Program-made: the position numbers and the translations under genes
Source of the DNA: an uncultured Phocaeicola sp.
Lineage (GTDB): Bacteria > Bacteroidota > Bacteroidia > Bacteroidales > Bacteroidaceae
Direction of reading: 5' to 3'
DNA length: 64,000 nucleotides
Assembly: GCA_948566455.1 (NCBI GenBank)
Contig: CAOYQO010000002.1
Location: 145,277 to 209,276, forward strand
In this document: positions 56,982 through 64,000 of the stretch, piece after piece
Numbering within the stretch: position 1 is the stretch's first letter
How the letters are laid out: each line of letters begins with the position of its first letter
The notes under the pieces: generated by a model
Told to the model about the DNA's origin: nothing
Database searches by the model: none
What the model saw: the letters and a program-made list of their open reading frames with translations, nothing else

Positions 56982-57956
56982 ATGGAAGAGAATATTGAAA
57001 GACGAGTAGATTTGACTCTCTTTTCCGAGAAGATACAAGAGTTGAAAGACCAGATTGCATCTGTCATCGTAGGTCAGGAGCAAATGGTGGACTTGGTATT
57101 GACTGCCATTTTAGCAAATGGGCATGTCTTGATAGAAGGTGTGCCGGGAGTAGCAAAAACACTGCTGGCCCGTCTGGTTGCCCGCCTGATTGATGCGGAT
57201 TTCAGCCGTATTCAGTTTACTCCGGACCTAATGCCAAGCGATGTACTGGGTACAACTGTATTTAATATGAAAACCAATGATTTTGATTTCCATCGGGGCC
57301 CCATCTTTGCCGACATCGTATTGGTGGATGAAATCAATCGTGCTCCGGCCAAGACACAGGCTGCCCTGTTCGAAGTAATGGAAGAGCGTCAGGTCAGTAT
57401 TGACGGAATGACTTATCCTATGGGAGAGCTTTATACAATTCTGGCTACTCAAAATCCTGTAGAGCAAGAAGGTACTTATAAACTACCCGAGGCGCAACTC
57501 GACCGTTTCCTGATGAAAATAACAATGGACTACCCAACTCTGGATGAAGAAATAAACATCCTGAAACGCCATCATACAAATGCCACATTCGTAAAACTGG
57601 AGGACATCGATTCTACCATTACCAAAGAAGAGTTCTTATCTCTCCGCAAGCTGATGAACCAGGTATTTATTGATCATACATTGCTTCAATACATTGCCAT
57701 GATTGTACAGCAGACGCGCACCAGCAAAGCCGTATATCTGGGAGCTTCTCCACGTGCATCTGTCGCTATGTTGCAGACCTCTAAAGCATACGCTCTATTG
57801 CAGGGACGTGATTTCATAACACCGGAAGATATAAAATTTGTTGCTCCATACGTACTCCAGCACCGCCTGATTCTGACTGCGGAGGCCGAAATGGAAGGAT
57901 ATTCATCGGTGAAAGTAACCCAACGCCTGATTGATAAGGTAGAAGTACCGAAATGA
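56982..57956 (+). CDS. MoxR-family AAA+ ATPase
   Basis: 324 residues: Walker A GVPGVAKTLLARL, Walker B VLVDEINRAPAKTQ, sensor ATQNPVEQEGTY and the C-terminal lid (SPRASVAMLQTSKAYA). MoxR ATPases act as chaperones that mature partner complexes, generally with VWA-type proteins; DUF58 is the partner here. It sits 11 bp after DUF4350, with its stop overlapping the DUF58 start (57953-57956). Confidence 0.95.
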   Translation: MEENIERRVDLTLFSEKIQELKDQIASVIVGQEQMVDLVLTAILANGHVLIEGVPGVAKTLLARLVARLIDADFSRIQFTPDLMPSDVLGTTVFNMKTNDFDFHRGPIFADIVLVDEINRAPAKTQAALFEVMEERQVSIDGMTYPMGELYTILATQNPVEQEGTYKLPEAQLDRFLMKITMDYPTLDEEINILKRHHTNATFVKLEDIDSTITKEEFLSLRKLMNQVFIDHTLLQYIAMIVQQTRTSKAVYLGASPRASVAMLQTSKAYALLQGRDFITPEDIKFVAPYVLQHRLILTAEAEMEGYSSVKVTQRLIDKVEVPK

Positions 57957-59263
57957 TTTTAAACCGACGCTTTTATATTGCCCTCAGCCTGATTATCCTG
58001 TTACTGGGTAGCGGGTATACTTTTGCTCCGCTCTTTGTTCTCGGGCAATGGATGCTTTTTATCATGCTCCTGGCTGTATTAGCGGAAGGATACATGCTTT
58101 ATCGCATCCATGGTATACAGGCATTTCGCCAATGTTCATCACGTTTTTCCAACGGAGATGAAAATACGGTGAACATTCGGGTGGAGAGCAGTTATCCATA
58201 TGCAGTATCCGTGGAAGTCATTGATGAAATACCTTTTATATTCCAGCAGCGAAATATAAATTTCCAGATAAAGCTCCAGGCAAATGAAGGTAAAACAATC
58301 AGCTACCAATTACGACCCACCCATCGGGGAATCTACAATTTTGGACGGATTCGTGTATTTGTACAAGGCCGGATGGGATTACTTTCGCGCCGCTATACCT
58401 GTGGTGATAGCCAAGATGTCAAAGTCTATCCATCCTACCTGATGTTACATCGTTATGAATTGCTGGCAATAAGTGATAATCTTACGGAATTGGGTATAAA
58501 ACGTATACGTCGCGTAGGACATCACACTGAGTTTGAGCAGATAAAGGAATATGTAAAAGGCGATGATTATCGCACTATAAACTGGAAAGCAAGTGCCCGC
58601 AAGCACGAACTTATGGTAAATGTGTATCAAGACGAACGTTCCCAGCAAATTTATAGTGTGATAGACAAGGGACGAGTTATGCAACAGGCTTTTCGTGGAA
58701 TGACTTTACTTGACTATGCGATAAATGCCTCATTAGTTCTTTCGTACGTTGCCATGCAGAAAGAAGACAAAGCCGGACTCATAACCTTTGATGAACATTT
58801 CGATACCTTCGTACCAGCATCAAGCCGTCCCGGACATATGCAGACATTGCTTGAAAATCTCTATAATCAGGAAACTACTTTCAGTGAAACGGACTTTTCT
58901 TCCTTATGCGTACATCTGAACAAGCATGTCAATAAACGTAGCCTTTTGGTTTTATACACCAACTTCTCCAGTATGGGAAGCATGAACAGGCAATTAGCAT
59001 ACCTGCAACAACTGAATCGACAACACCGCCTACTGGTAGTATTCTTCGAAGATGCTGACCTGAAAGCCTATATTGCTACTCCTGCCTCAGATACGGAAGG
59101 ATACTATCGCCATGTCATTGCCGAAAAATTTGCCTTTGAAAAACGATTAATTGTCTCTACCCTAAAACAGCATGGCATTTATTCTCTATTGACCACGCCC
59201 GGAAATCTCTCTATTGATGTAATTAATAAATATCTGGAGATAAAATCGAGACAGTTACTCTAA
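57953..59263 (+). CDS. DUF58 protein (VWA-like partner of MoxR)
   Basis: 436 residues with two helices at the N-terminus. The DUF58 core is RVGHHTEFEQIKEYVKGDDYRTINWKASAR (read in parts), followed by a VWA-like part with VIDKGRVMQ in place of a canonical DxSxS metal site. It pairs with MoxR; the pair probably assembles an envelope complex. Last gene of the operon; the converging DUF2971 gene begins its 3' end 29 bp later, with no clear terminator in between. Confidence 0.92.
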   Translation: MILNRRFYIALSLIILLLGSGYTFAPLFVLGQWMLFIMLLAVLAEGYMLYRIHGIQAFRQCSSRFSNGDENTVNIRVESSYPYAVSVEVIDEIPFIFQQRNINFQIKLQANEGKTISYQLRPTHRGIYNFGRIRVFVQGRMGLLSRRYTCGDSQDVKVYPSYLMLHRYELLAISDNLTELGIKRIRRVGHHTEFEQIKEYVKGDDYRTINWKASARKHELMVNVYQDERSQQIYSVIDKGRVMQQAFRGMTLLDYAINASLVLSYVAMQKEDKAGLITFDEHFDTFVPASSRPGHMQTLLENLYNQETTFSETDFSSLCVHLNKHVNKRSLLVLYTNFSSMGSMNRQLAYLQQLNRQHRLLVVFFEDADLKAYIATPASDTEGYYRHVIAEKFAFEKRLIVSTLKQHGIYSLLTTPGNLSIDVINKYLEIKSRQLL

Positions 59264-59292
59264 TCAACCTCCGGTAATAGGCAGGCAAATAA

Positions 59293-60408
59293 TTATAAGA
59301 CATTTACCTTATATTCTGAATTATAATATTCTACTGCCATCTGATATTCAGCAATGTTCTTCTCTTTAGCCAATAAACTCAATTTCGCCTTATCAGCAGA
59401 AGATATGTTACTGCCATAATAAATAGCTGTAGGCTTCATTATAACTTTGATAGATTCATTTTCATAAGAATCCGGACAAATCAATCGCCATTCATTTTCA
59501 TATCCCCAGCATTTGGCTTTATTCAAAAACACTTTCAAATAAATAAAAATGTCAGGCAAAACAATGCTGCTATTATTTTCTCCTTTAAGGCTTATAAGAA
59601 AGTCATCCATTAAACTTTTCCCTATATGAGTTGCATCAAGTCTTTTATCTGAATAGATTACCGGAAAAAGTATTGCCGGGTGACTACTAGGTTGCGTATC
59701 ACTTGTTGGAAAAACAACTTGCTTTATATCATATTCCAACACAAATCCGCTATGTCTATCAGCATAATGTGACCACATCAGCATATTATCCTTTCTCTCT
59801 GTAAAACATGCAATCTTACAACTTTCCTTTACACTCTCCACTGATTGATCTAATAAATCCCCGATAAATTCAAGATATTCATTAATTTTATCACTATAAA
59901 TGCCCTTATCGCCATATGTAGTTCCTTCATAATAAGCCTCACGCAATCTTTGGTTCACCACCTCGTCCCCTTCTCCTTTCCAAACATTAAAACATTGCAT
60001 TTTTTTCACAACTTCATCAATTATCGGATCGTCAGGATATTGTTTTCTCATCTCTTCCTCAACCAGGCTGTTTATCTTGCTCAACATATAAAGAAACCAA
60101 TTTTTATTCAACGCTTCCTCATAATTCTTTAATATCTCCTCTTTCTTGTAGCAAACCAAAGAATCAAACGGATCATTAAAATTACGAGGATTACCGGCAT
60201 ATACTTCATCATCTCTAAATGAATCCAAATTATATTCTTGACAGTTCCGATATCTATATAGTTTTGAAGGTACATTTTTCGCCACCAAATCATGGAGTTT
60301 AGAGAACAACTCACCTCCTTCCGGTGAATTAGTTTCTCCACGTTTAAGAGGAATAATTTCACTCATCAACATTCTCTCAAACTCCTCTTTAAAGTTAGAT
60401 GTTTCCAT
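59293..60408 (-). CDS. DUF2971 protein
   Basis: 371 residues, cytoplasmic. Family marks: LYRYRNCQEYNLDSFRDDEVYAGNPRNFNDPFDS (read in parts), CFTERKDNMLMWSHYADRHSGFVLEYD, and CWGYENEWRLIC. DUF2971 proteins are common in accessory regions and beside defence genes; biochemical function is not known. A -7 box TATTTTTG lies at 60461-60468 on the minus strand without a -33 partner. It is next to an orphan ORF and a decayed IS, so transfer is plausible. Confidence 0.87.
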   Translation of the reverse strand: METSNFKEEFERMLMSEIIPLKRGETNSPEGGELFSKLHDLVAKNVPSKLYRYRNCQEYNLDSFRDDEVYAGNPRNFNDPFDSLVCYKKEEILKNYEEALNKNWFLYMLSKINSLVEEEMRKQYPDDPIIDEVVKKMQCFNVWKGEGDEVVNQRLREAYYEGTTYGDKGIYSDKINEYLEFIGDLLDQSVESVKESCKIACFTERKDNMLMWSHYADRHSGFVLEYDIKQVVFPTSDTQPSSHPAILFPVIYSDKRLDATHIGKSLMDDFLISLKGENNSSIVLPDIFIYLKVFLNKAKCWGYENEWRLICPDSYENESIKVIMKPTAIYYGSNISSADKAKLSLLAKEKNIAEYQMAVEYYNSEYKVNVL

Positions 60409-60582
60409 TGTGTTTTATATATCAAGTATAATGTCCGTACATGCTCAGAATCTCATTATGCAAAAATAGTGTTTATTTACGTAGCTGACAGCCCAATTTC
60501 AAAGTTTCTTTGTTACGGTCTCTTTTATACTGTTAATTATTTGAATAGTTTAAATACCCTGCAAAACCGTATCACTAAAATA

Positions 60583-60612
60583 TTTGTTTACTATAAAGGG
60601 GTGTTAGCTTTG
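60583..60612 (+). promoter_or_regulatory. Promoter of the 106-residue orphan gene
   Basis: TTTG at 60583-60586, 18 bp, TAGCTTTG at 60605-60612, 37 bp before ATG 60649. Confidence 0.65.
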
Positions 60613-60648
60613 CCCGGATTCTAAAATCGAGTAAATAAAAAGATAACC

Positions 60649-60969
60649 ATGAAAAAAGAAGTTTCTGAAGTGCTCAAAAAAGAGCAAAACAATGAAAGTT
60701 GTATCCATCTGTATCTGGAAGAATGTGGCTGGTGTGCTTATGAAGTTTCAGCTTATCTGCTTATGAACCTCTTAGGAGGAAAATGTATCGTCGAGAAAAT
60801 AGAACAATGCGGATCAAAAATTGTTCGGGCACTAATGAATATAGATTTATTAGGCGACATTAATTATGGCGATTATCGCTACGCTGGTCTAAATTCCTAT
60901 AACCTTCAATTAGTAGGAAAAAATAAAGTTGACAAAAACTTATTTATTCACTGGAAAAAGAACATATAG
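60649..60969 (+). CDS. Small hypothetical protein
   Basis: 106 residues, no signal peptide and no family that I recognise. Four cysteines are present, three of them in CIHLYLEECGWC near residues 17-29. The middle is hydrophobic (AYLLMNLLGGKCIV) and the end Lys-rich. The real-gene case rests on its own promoter, and a strong hairpin terminator 32 bp after the stop. AT-rich codon use differs from its neighbours. Confidence 0.6.
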   Translation: MKKEVSEVLKKEQNNESCIHLYLEECGWCAYEVSAYLLMNLLGGKCIVEKIEQCGSKIVRALMNIDLLGDINYGDYRYAGLNSYNLQLVGKNKVDKNLFIHWKKNI

Positions 60970-61000
60970 GAATGACACTGCAATAAGCACTCTAAATGAT

Positions 61001-61046
61001 ATTGCAATAAAGCTCTGCAGACAAATCAACAGAGCCTTATTGCAAT
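61001..61046 (+). terminator. Hairpin terminator after the orphan gene
   Basis: ATTGCAATAAAGCTCTG (61001-61017) pairs with CAGAGCCTTATTGCAAT (61030-61046) with a single mismatch. A partial copy of the left arm (CTGCAATAAGC) sits at 60979. A-rich tail after the right arm. Confidence 0.7.
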
Positions 61047-61289
61047 AAAAGTTATGGAATTAATTAGAGATATTCAGTAAATGTCCCTCTTTCTAATAAA
61101 TTAAGAGAACTGTTTTACTTTACGTGAGCTTTTCTCTTATTTTTTTCTGTAAAGTCTCAAGTCTTCTATCTTTTTAATAGAATATTATTTACATATTCTT
61201 ATTTTTTCTTCCCAACGGTACATTATGTATATGTCTTTTTAGGGGAAGTTAAAGACCTCTCCTGTTTTCCTCTTGTTATTTTAGTCTGA
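61047..61289. other. AT-rich spacer before the IS remnant
   Basis: No open frame or promoter found. It should include the 3' end of the insertion sequence, but I could not identify a terminal inverted repeat. Confidence 0.4.
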
Positions 61290-62445
61290 TTATGCAGCCG
61301 TTCTTTTTTTCTTTTCGACCTTTTCTATCATGCATACCGCATTGGCCGTATGTATTCCAAAGAAAATCCAAAGCATTTCCGTTTTCCTGTTTCTAGCTTT
61401 TATTCTGGCCAGTGAGTAATGTTGTTTCTGCGTTCCAAAGCTTCCTTCCAGGCGGGTAGCTCTTTCACGGCTGAGTTCCGACCGTAAGATCTTCCGAAGT
61501 GGCTCATCTTTGGCAGCTCTACCCTTATGCTTAAAGGAAGTACTTATATGATATTTAGTACAAAATTTCCGGTTGGCATTATTAGCATAGATTGAATCCG
61601 CTGCAAGCGCCTTAACCCTAACCTTGGTCAGTTGTTGTTGCAGATGAATACAGTCTTTCAAACGTACTCCTTCGTTAAAAGCCTTAAAGGAGATATGTTC
61701 TATAAACGAGATTCCATCTATCTGTATATTGTTGACTTTGGCTCCTAATTCAACGGATTTGGTTTCCTTGCCTCTGATTATGGGGCGAAGATAATGCCGG
61801 TCGATACTCACGATACGGTTGGACACTTTTTGGCCTGCAAATAAATTCTTCCCTTGCTCAAGGACCGTCTGTATGACCGAGAAACGTCTTTGGTAATCAG
61901 AGGATAATGTAACGATGAAGCCATACAATACCTTCCCATAAGAGTTTGACATCAGTAGGGAAACGCAGATGACTTTCATAACAGGTGGCATCCGTCATAC
62001 AGACATGAAGGTTCTCAAGATAAGGTTTCCAATGGTCAGCCAGAATAGCCTGGAGGAACTCAATATCAAGGCGATCCGCTAGTTCCTGACGAATTGCACT
62101 GACGATTTTAGGATTGGTCAGTGGATGAAGCGGATCAATCTGAACACCACAAAATAACTGGTAATGAATATTACCGTTTAAAGGTTCAATCAGTTGTGAA
62201 TCTGAAAAGTTAGTATAGGACTTCAGGACCATCAAGGCTATTTTACCCCCAGGAGAAAAATAACTTTTACGACCCAAAGCAGAGGACTTCAAATGCATTT
62301 CTCGGGCCAGTTCCGAGAAAGGAAACAGGGCATGGAGGCGACCTAATTCACTCGTTGCAAAACTTTGACGATATTTTTTTAGCATATCGAACTCGGTAAA
62401 ACCTAAACGAGGTTCGATTTCTGAGATTTTTTGTATCTTTACCAT
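61290..62445 (-). mobile_element. Decayed insertion sequence, IS1182/IS5-like transposase in two frames
   Basis: Frame one (62445 to 61897, 182 residues) has the N-terminal IS1182-type start and the DDE region start MTDATCYESHLRFPTDVK. It runs out at WLHRYIIL. The rest (to 61290) continues in another frame from about SSDYQRRFSVIQTVLEQ, with VRPI-like YLRPIIRGKE, ALAADSIYANNAN and the C-terminal RLEGSFGTQKQHYSLARIKAR. Between 'W E' and 'SSDYQRR', related transposases have a further helical stretch of about 80-100 residues. A deletion with a frame change explains both. Immobile on its own. Ends of the element are not resolved. Confidence 0.85.
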
Positions 62446-62519
62446 GTGTTTTTAGTTTAAATTACCCCCGTTTTGGCCGTCAAACCGTTTTTTGGGGGGG
62501 AATGCTTAAAGATACAAAA

Positions 62520-62552
62520 AAGGCAACTAACTCGCAATGAATTAGTTGCCTT
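62520..62552 (-). terminator. Terminator of the choloylglycine-hydrolase-family gene
   Basis: AAGGCAACTAA (62520-62530) pairs with TTAGTTGCCTT (62542-62552). On the minus strand it is followed by TTTTTTG. It ends the gene that stops at 62582. Confidence 0.85.
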
Positions 62553-62581
62553 AAATTTTATTATTTTAGGAATATCCCTAA

Positions 62582-63664
62582 TTAGTGAATCTTCAACCTT
62601 TCTATTTTCTGCTGTCTCACGTTATCCATAGGTTCAGCATGATAAGAAACTGTAGAAAAATTAATTGTACGCAGATCAATGCTCCTAATCGTACTATCAT
62701 ACATAGTACGAAAATAGATTACCCGGTCCCTCATATCTGTAGCTGACGTCCATTGTGTAGCACTTGGAATATCAACAGGAGCTTTTCCCTCCGAAAATTC
62801 TATTCCGATAGGAATATCGAAATTATTCAATATTTGAAAACATTGTAGAACAGTTTCGAGAGCAGTAGACTTTTGCGGAGCCGTAGCCTGATAAAAAGCA
62901 GCTCGTACAAAACGTGATGGAGGAGTTACATCGCCAGGAAGTCCTAAGAAACCGCTGCCTGCTCCAAAAGAAGATAATTCAAGATTTCCTAAGCCATGTG
63001 TCTGTGCGGTTCCGGGATAAAGATTGACGTAATTATTCAGATTAGTCAAATGCCATTCAAATCCTGGCGAATTCGTAAGAACTCCCAGATTATTTTCATA
63101 AAAGTGAGTTTCTTTGCCGATTATTTCTAATACAAGTTGACGTCCAGTCTGGTCAGCAAAACGCCAATGTACAGTAGATGCACGTGAATCGATGTTTATA
63201 ATATGTACATTGGCAACGGCTTCCTTCACTTCTTCAAGAGTAGTACACCTTCCAAGTATCCAAGAAACGAGCTGAAAATCAGATATACTACTATCTGCCA
63301 CTTTTTTATCATAATCTTCATATTCTCCATAATGTGGAAAATAAAACAGACCAGCCGAGAGTCCGGCTTCATTAATTCCTTCTGCAATAAATTCTTTTTG
63401 CTCAACAGCCAATCCTACATACCCATAACGAGCGATGAACACCATGCCATTCTGTCCATCTGGTGTAAATGATTGCTCAGAATAACCTCTCGGTACAATT
63501 ACATACTGACTATTCAGATTACTCCCACCCCACTCGATTGTCCGTGCTACAACTGCTGTACCATTCTGACTTTTTAAAGTTATACCTGTACAGGCCATAG
63601 CAGACAATGTTCCCCAAAACATATAGCCTACTACTACTGAAATGAAAAATAAATTTAGTTTCAT
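62582..63664 (-). CDS. Exported linear-amide hydrolase of the bile-salt-hydrolase/penicillin-acylase family
   Basis: 360 residues. Signal peptide MKLNLFFISVVVGYMFW...SAMA ends just before Cys25, which becomes the N-terminal nucleophile. Arg41 and Glu44 (ARTIEW) fill the places of the Arg and Asp of the Ntn site, and NSPGFEWHLTNLNNY and PPSRFVRAA supply the conserved Asn and Arg. This is the Ntn choloylglycine-hydrolase fold. Gram-negative members hydrolyse bile-salt amides or penicillin-like acyl amides; Glu for Asp at position 44 and the longer C-terminus leave the substrate open. A periplasmic location follows from the signal. Confidence 0.9.
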   Translation of the reverse strand: MKLNLFFISVVVGYMFWGTLSAMACTGITLKSQNGTAVVARTIEWGGSNLNSQYVIVPRGYSEQSFTPDGQNGMVFIARYGYVGLAVEQKEFIAEGINEAGLSAGLFYFPHYGEYEDYDKKVADSSISDFQLVSWILGRCTTLEEVKEAVANVHIINIDSRASTVHWRFADQTGRQLVLEIIGKETHFYENNLGVLTNSPGFEWHLTNLNNYVNLYPGTAQTHGLGNLELSSFGAGSGFLGLPGDVTPPSRFVRAAFYQATAPQKSTALETVLQCFQILNNFDIPIGIEFSEGKAPVDIPSATQWTSATDMRDRVIYFRTMYDSTIRSIDLRTINFSTVSYHAEPMDNVRQQKIERLKIH

Positions 63665-63904
63665 ATTAATTATTTCTTAGGATGAAAAAACAATAAAAAC
63701 ATAAGAATAAGTTCGACAAACGATTTGTCTTGATATATAAAACATACCCAGAAGGTAAATTGTTTACCCCTAAAGTATATACAGAACAAGGTAACCGACA
63801 TGAATAGTAGTTTAAAAGCAGACAGCAACACACACCATTGAAGGGTATGGAGATACACAAGAATTGCTTAGACCACCATTTTTGACCGAAGTGGAGAAAA
63901 AGAA
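63665..63904. other. Upstream region of the hydrolase gene
   Basis: AT-rich. GACAAA-CGA-TTTGTC at 63715-63729 is a 15-bp inverted repeat about 50-65 bp before the start codon and may be an operator. Open frames of 62-64 codons on the minus strand overlap in two phases and look like chance. No tRNA or other RNA seen. Confidence 0.45.
63715..63729 (-). promoter_or_regulatory. Candidate operator: 15-bp inverted repeat
   Basis: GACAAA and TTTGTC separated by CGA, upstream of the hydrolase gene. No regulator nearby to assign. Confidence 0.3.
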
Positions 63905-63936
63905 AAAGCTCTGAAATCCTTGAATTTCAGAGCTTT
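63905..63936 (-). terminator. Terminator at the right end of the window
   Basis: AAAGCTCTGAAAT (63905-63917) pairs with ATTTCAGAGCTTT (63924-63936). On the minus strand the T-rich tail TTTTTCTTTTT follows. It would end a minus-strand gene lying beyond position 64000. A second small hairpin (AAACTACG with CGTAGTTT) fills 63975-64000. Confidence 0.7.
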
Positions 63937-64000
63937 GCTTTCATTGGGACTATCCATCTGATTGTGTAAATAGAAAACTACGGGATTTTTCTCGTAGTTT

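Noticed and set aside
63666..63860. Two overlapping small minus-strand frames of 62-64 codons
   Set aside because: Phase-shifted copies of one AT-rich stretch; no ribosome-binding site, and they lie in the hydrolase promoter region.

Overview
The window reads as chromosomal DNA of a gut Bacteroides (Bacteroidales). Protein families point this way: PorT-type barrels, a Bacteroidetes-type RpoZ, BamD, DUF4293, a CHU_C-type C-terminal domain and GH2 enzymes. So do the promoters: at many gene starts there is a TAnnTTTG -7 box, often with TTG/TTTG about 19-20 bp upstream, the layout used by the Bacteroidetes primary sigma factor. I saw no tRNA, rRNA, CRISPR array, prophage or cobalamin riboswitch.

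Layout. 1-4.2 kb: end of an anaerobic cobalamin operon with two fused genes (CbiG-CbiF carrying a long acidic repeat insert, and CbiJ-CbiD). 4.3-6.6 kb: a short-chain dehydrogenase, an antitoxin with a frameshifted ParE/RelE toxin, and a beta-barrel protein. 6.6-11.2 kb (minus): a corrinoid- or iron-chelate-type ABC importer (binding protein, permease, ATPase) overlapping a MATE exporter that carries an in-frame amber stop. 11.3-14.2 kb (minus): an Rcl-like redox locus (AraC regulator, DUF417 membrane protein, RclA-like flavoprotein). 14.2-15.3 kb: an azlD remnant and repeats. 15.3-16.5 kb: a detached cobI/cbiL and a DUF1573 protein. 16.7-23.6 kb: OPT transporter, esterase and GH2 beta-galactosidase, probably one operon, then a DUF1460 protein. 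24-26.3 kb: PadR-PspC pair and a GNAT. 26.3-32 kb (minus): POT transporter, YbaK, UvrA, and a secreted CHU_C-domain protein. 32-38.4 kb: LysM lipid/periplasmic-type protein and a barrel, then DUF4293, RpoZ, BamD, and an ACT/phenylacetate-CoA ligase pair. 38.5-47.2 kb: UvrB, then an AddA/AddB-like helicase-nuclease pair, so excision repair and double-strand-break repair genes lie close together. 47.2-51.7 kb (minus): receiver-kinase hybrid, UDP-xylose synthase, and an IbrB/IbrA/GNAT operon. 52.4-59.3 kb: RDD protein divergent from a SpoIIM/DUF4129/DUF4350/MoxR/DUF58 operon. 59.3-64 kb: accessory-looking DNA with a DUF2971 protein, an orphan small ORF, a decayed IS transposase and a bile-salt-hydrolase-family enzyme.

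Points most worth a second look: intergenic arrays of roughly 22-bp units with A-tract plus GGG-like cores at three or four separate loci; a perfect 74-bp palindrome between convergent genes; a complete promoter-to-terminator unit of about 60 nt in front of the AddA-like gene (candidate small RNA or attenuator); the acidic repeat insert in CbiG; the IbrA/IbrB/GNAT operon; and four broken genes (toxin, MATE, AzlD, transposase). All functional calls rest on reading motifs and family resemblance by eye; no database search was run.
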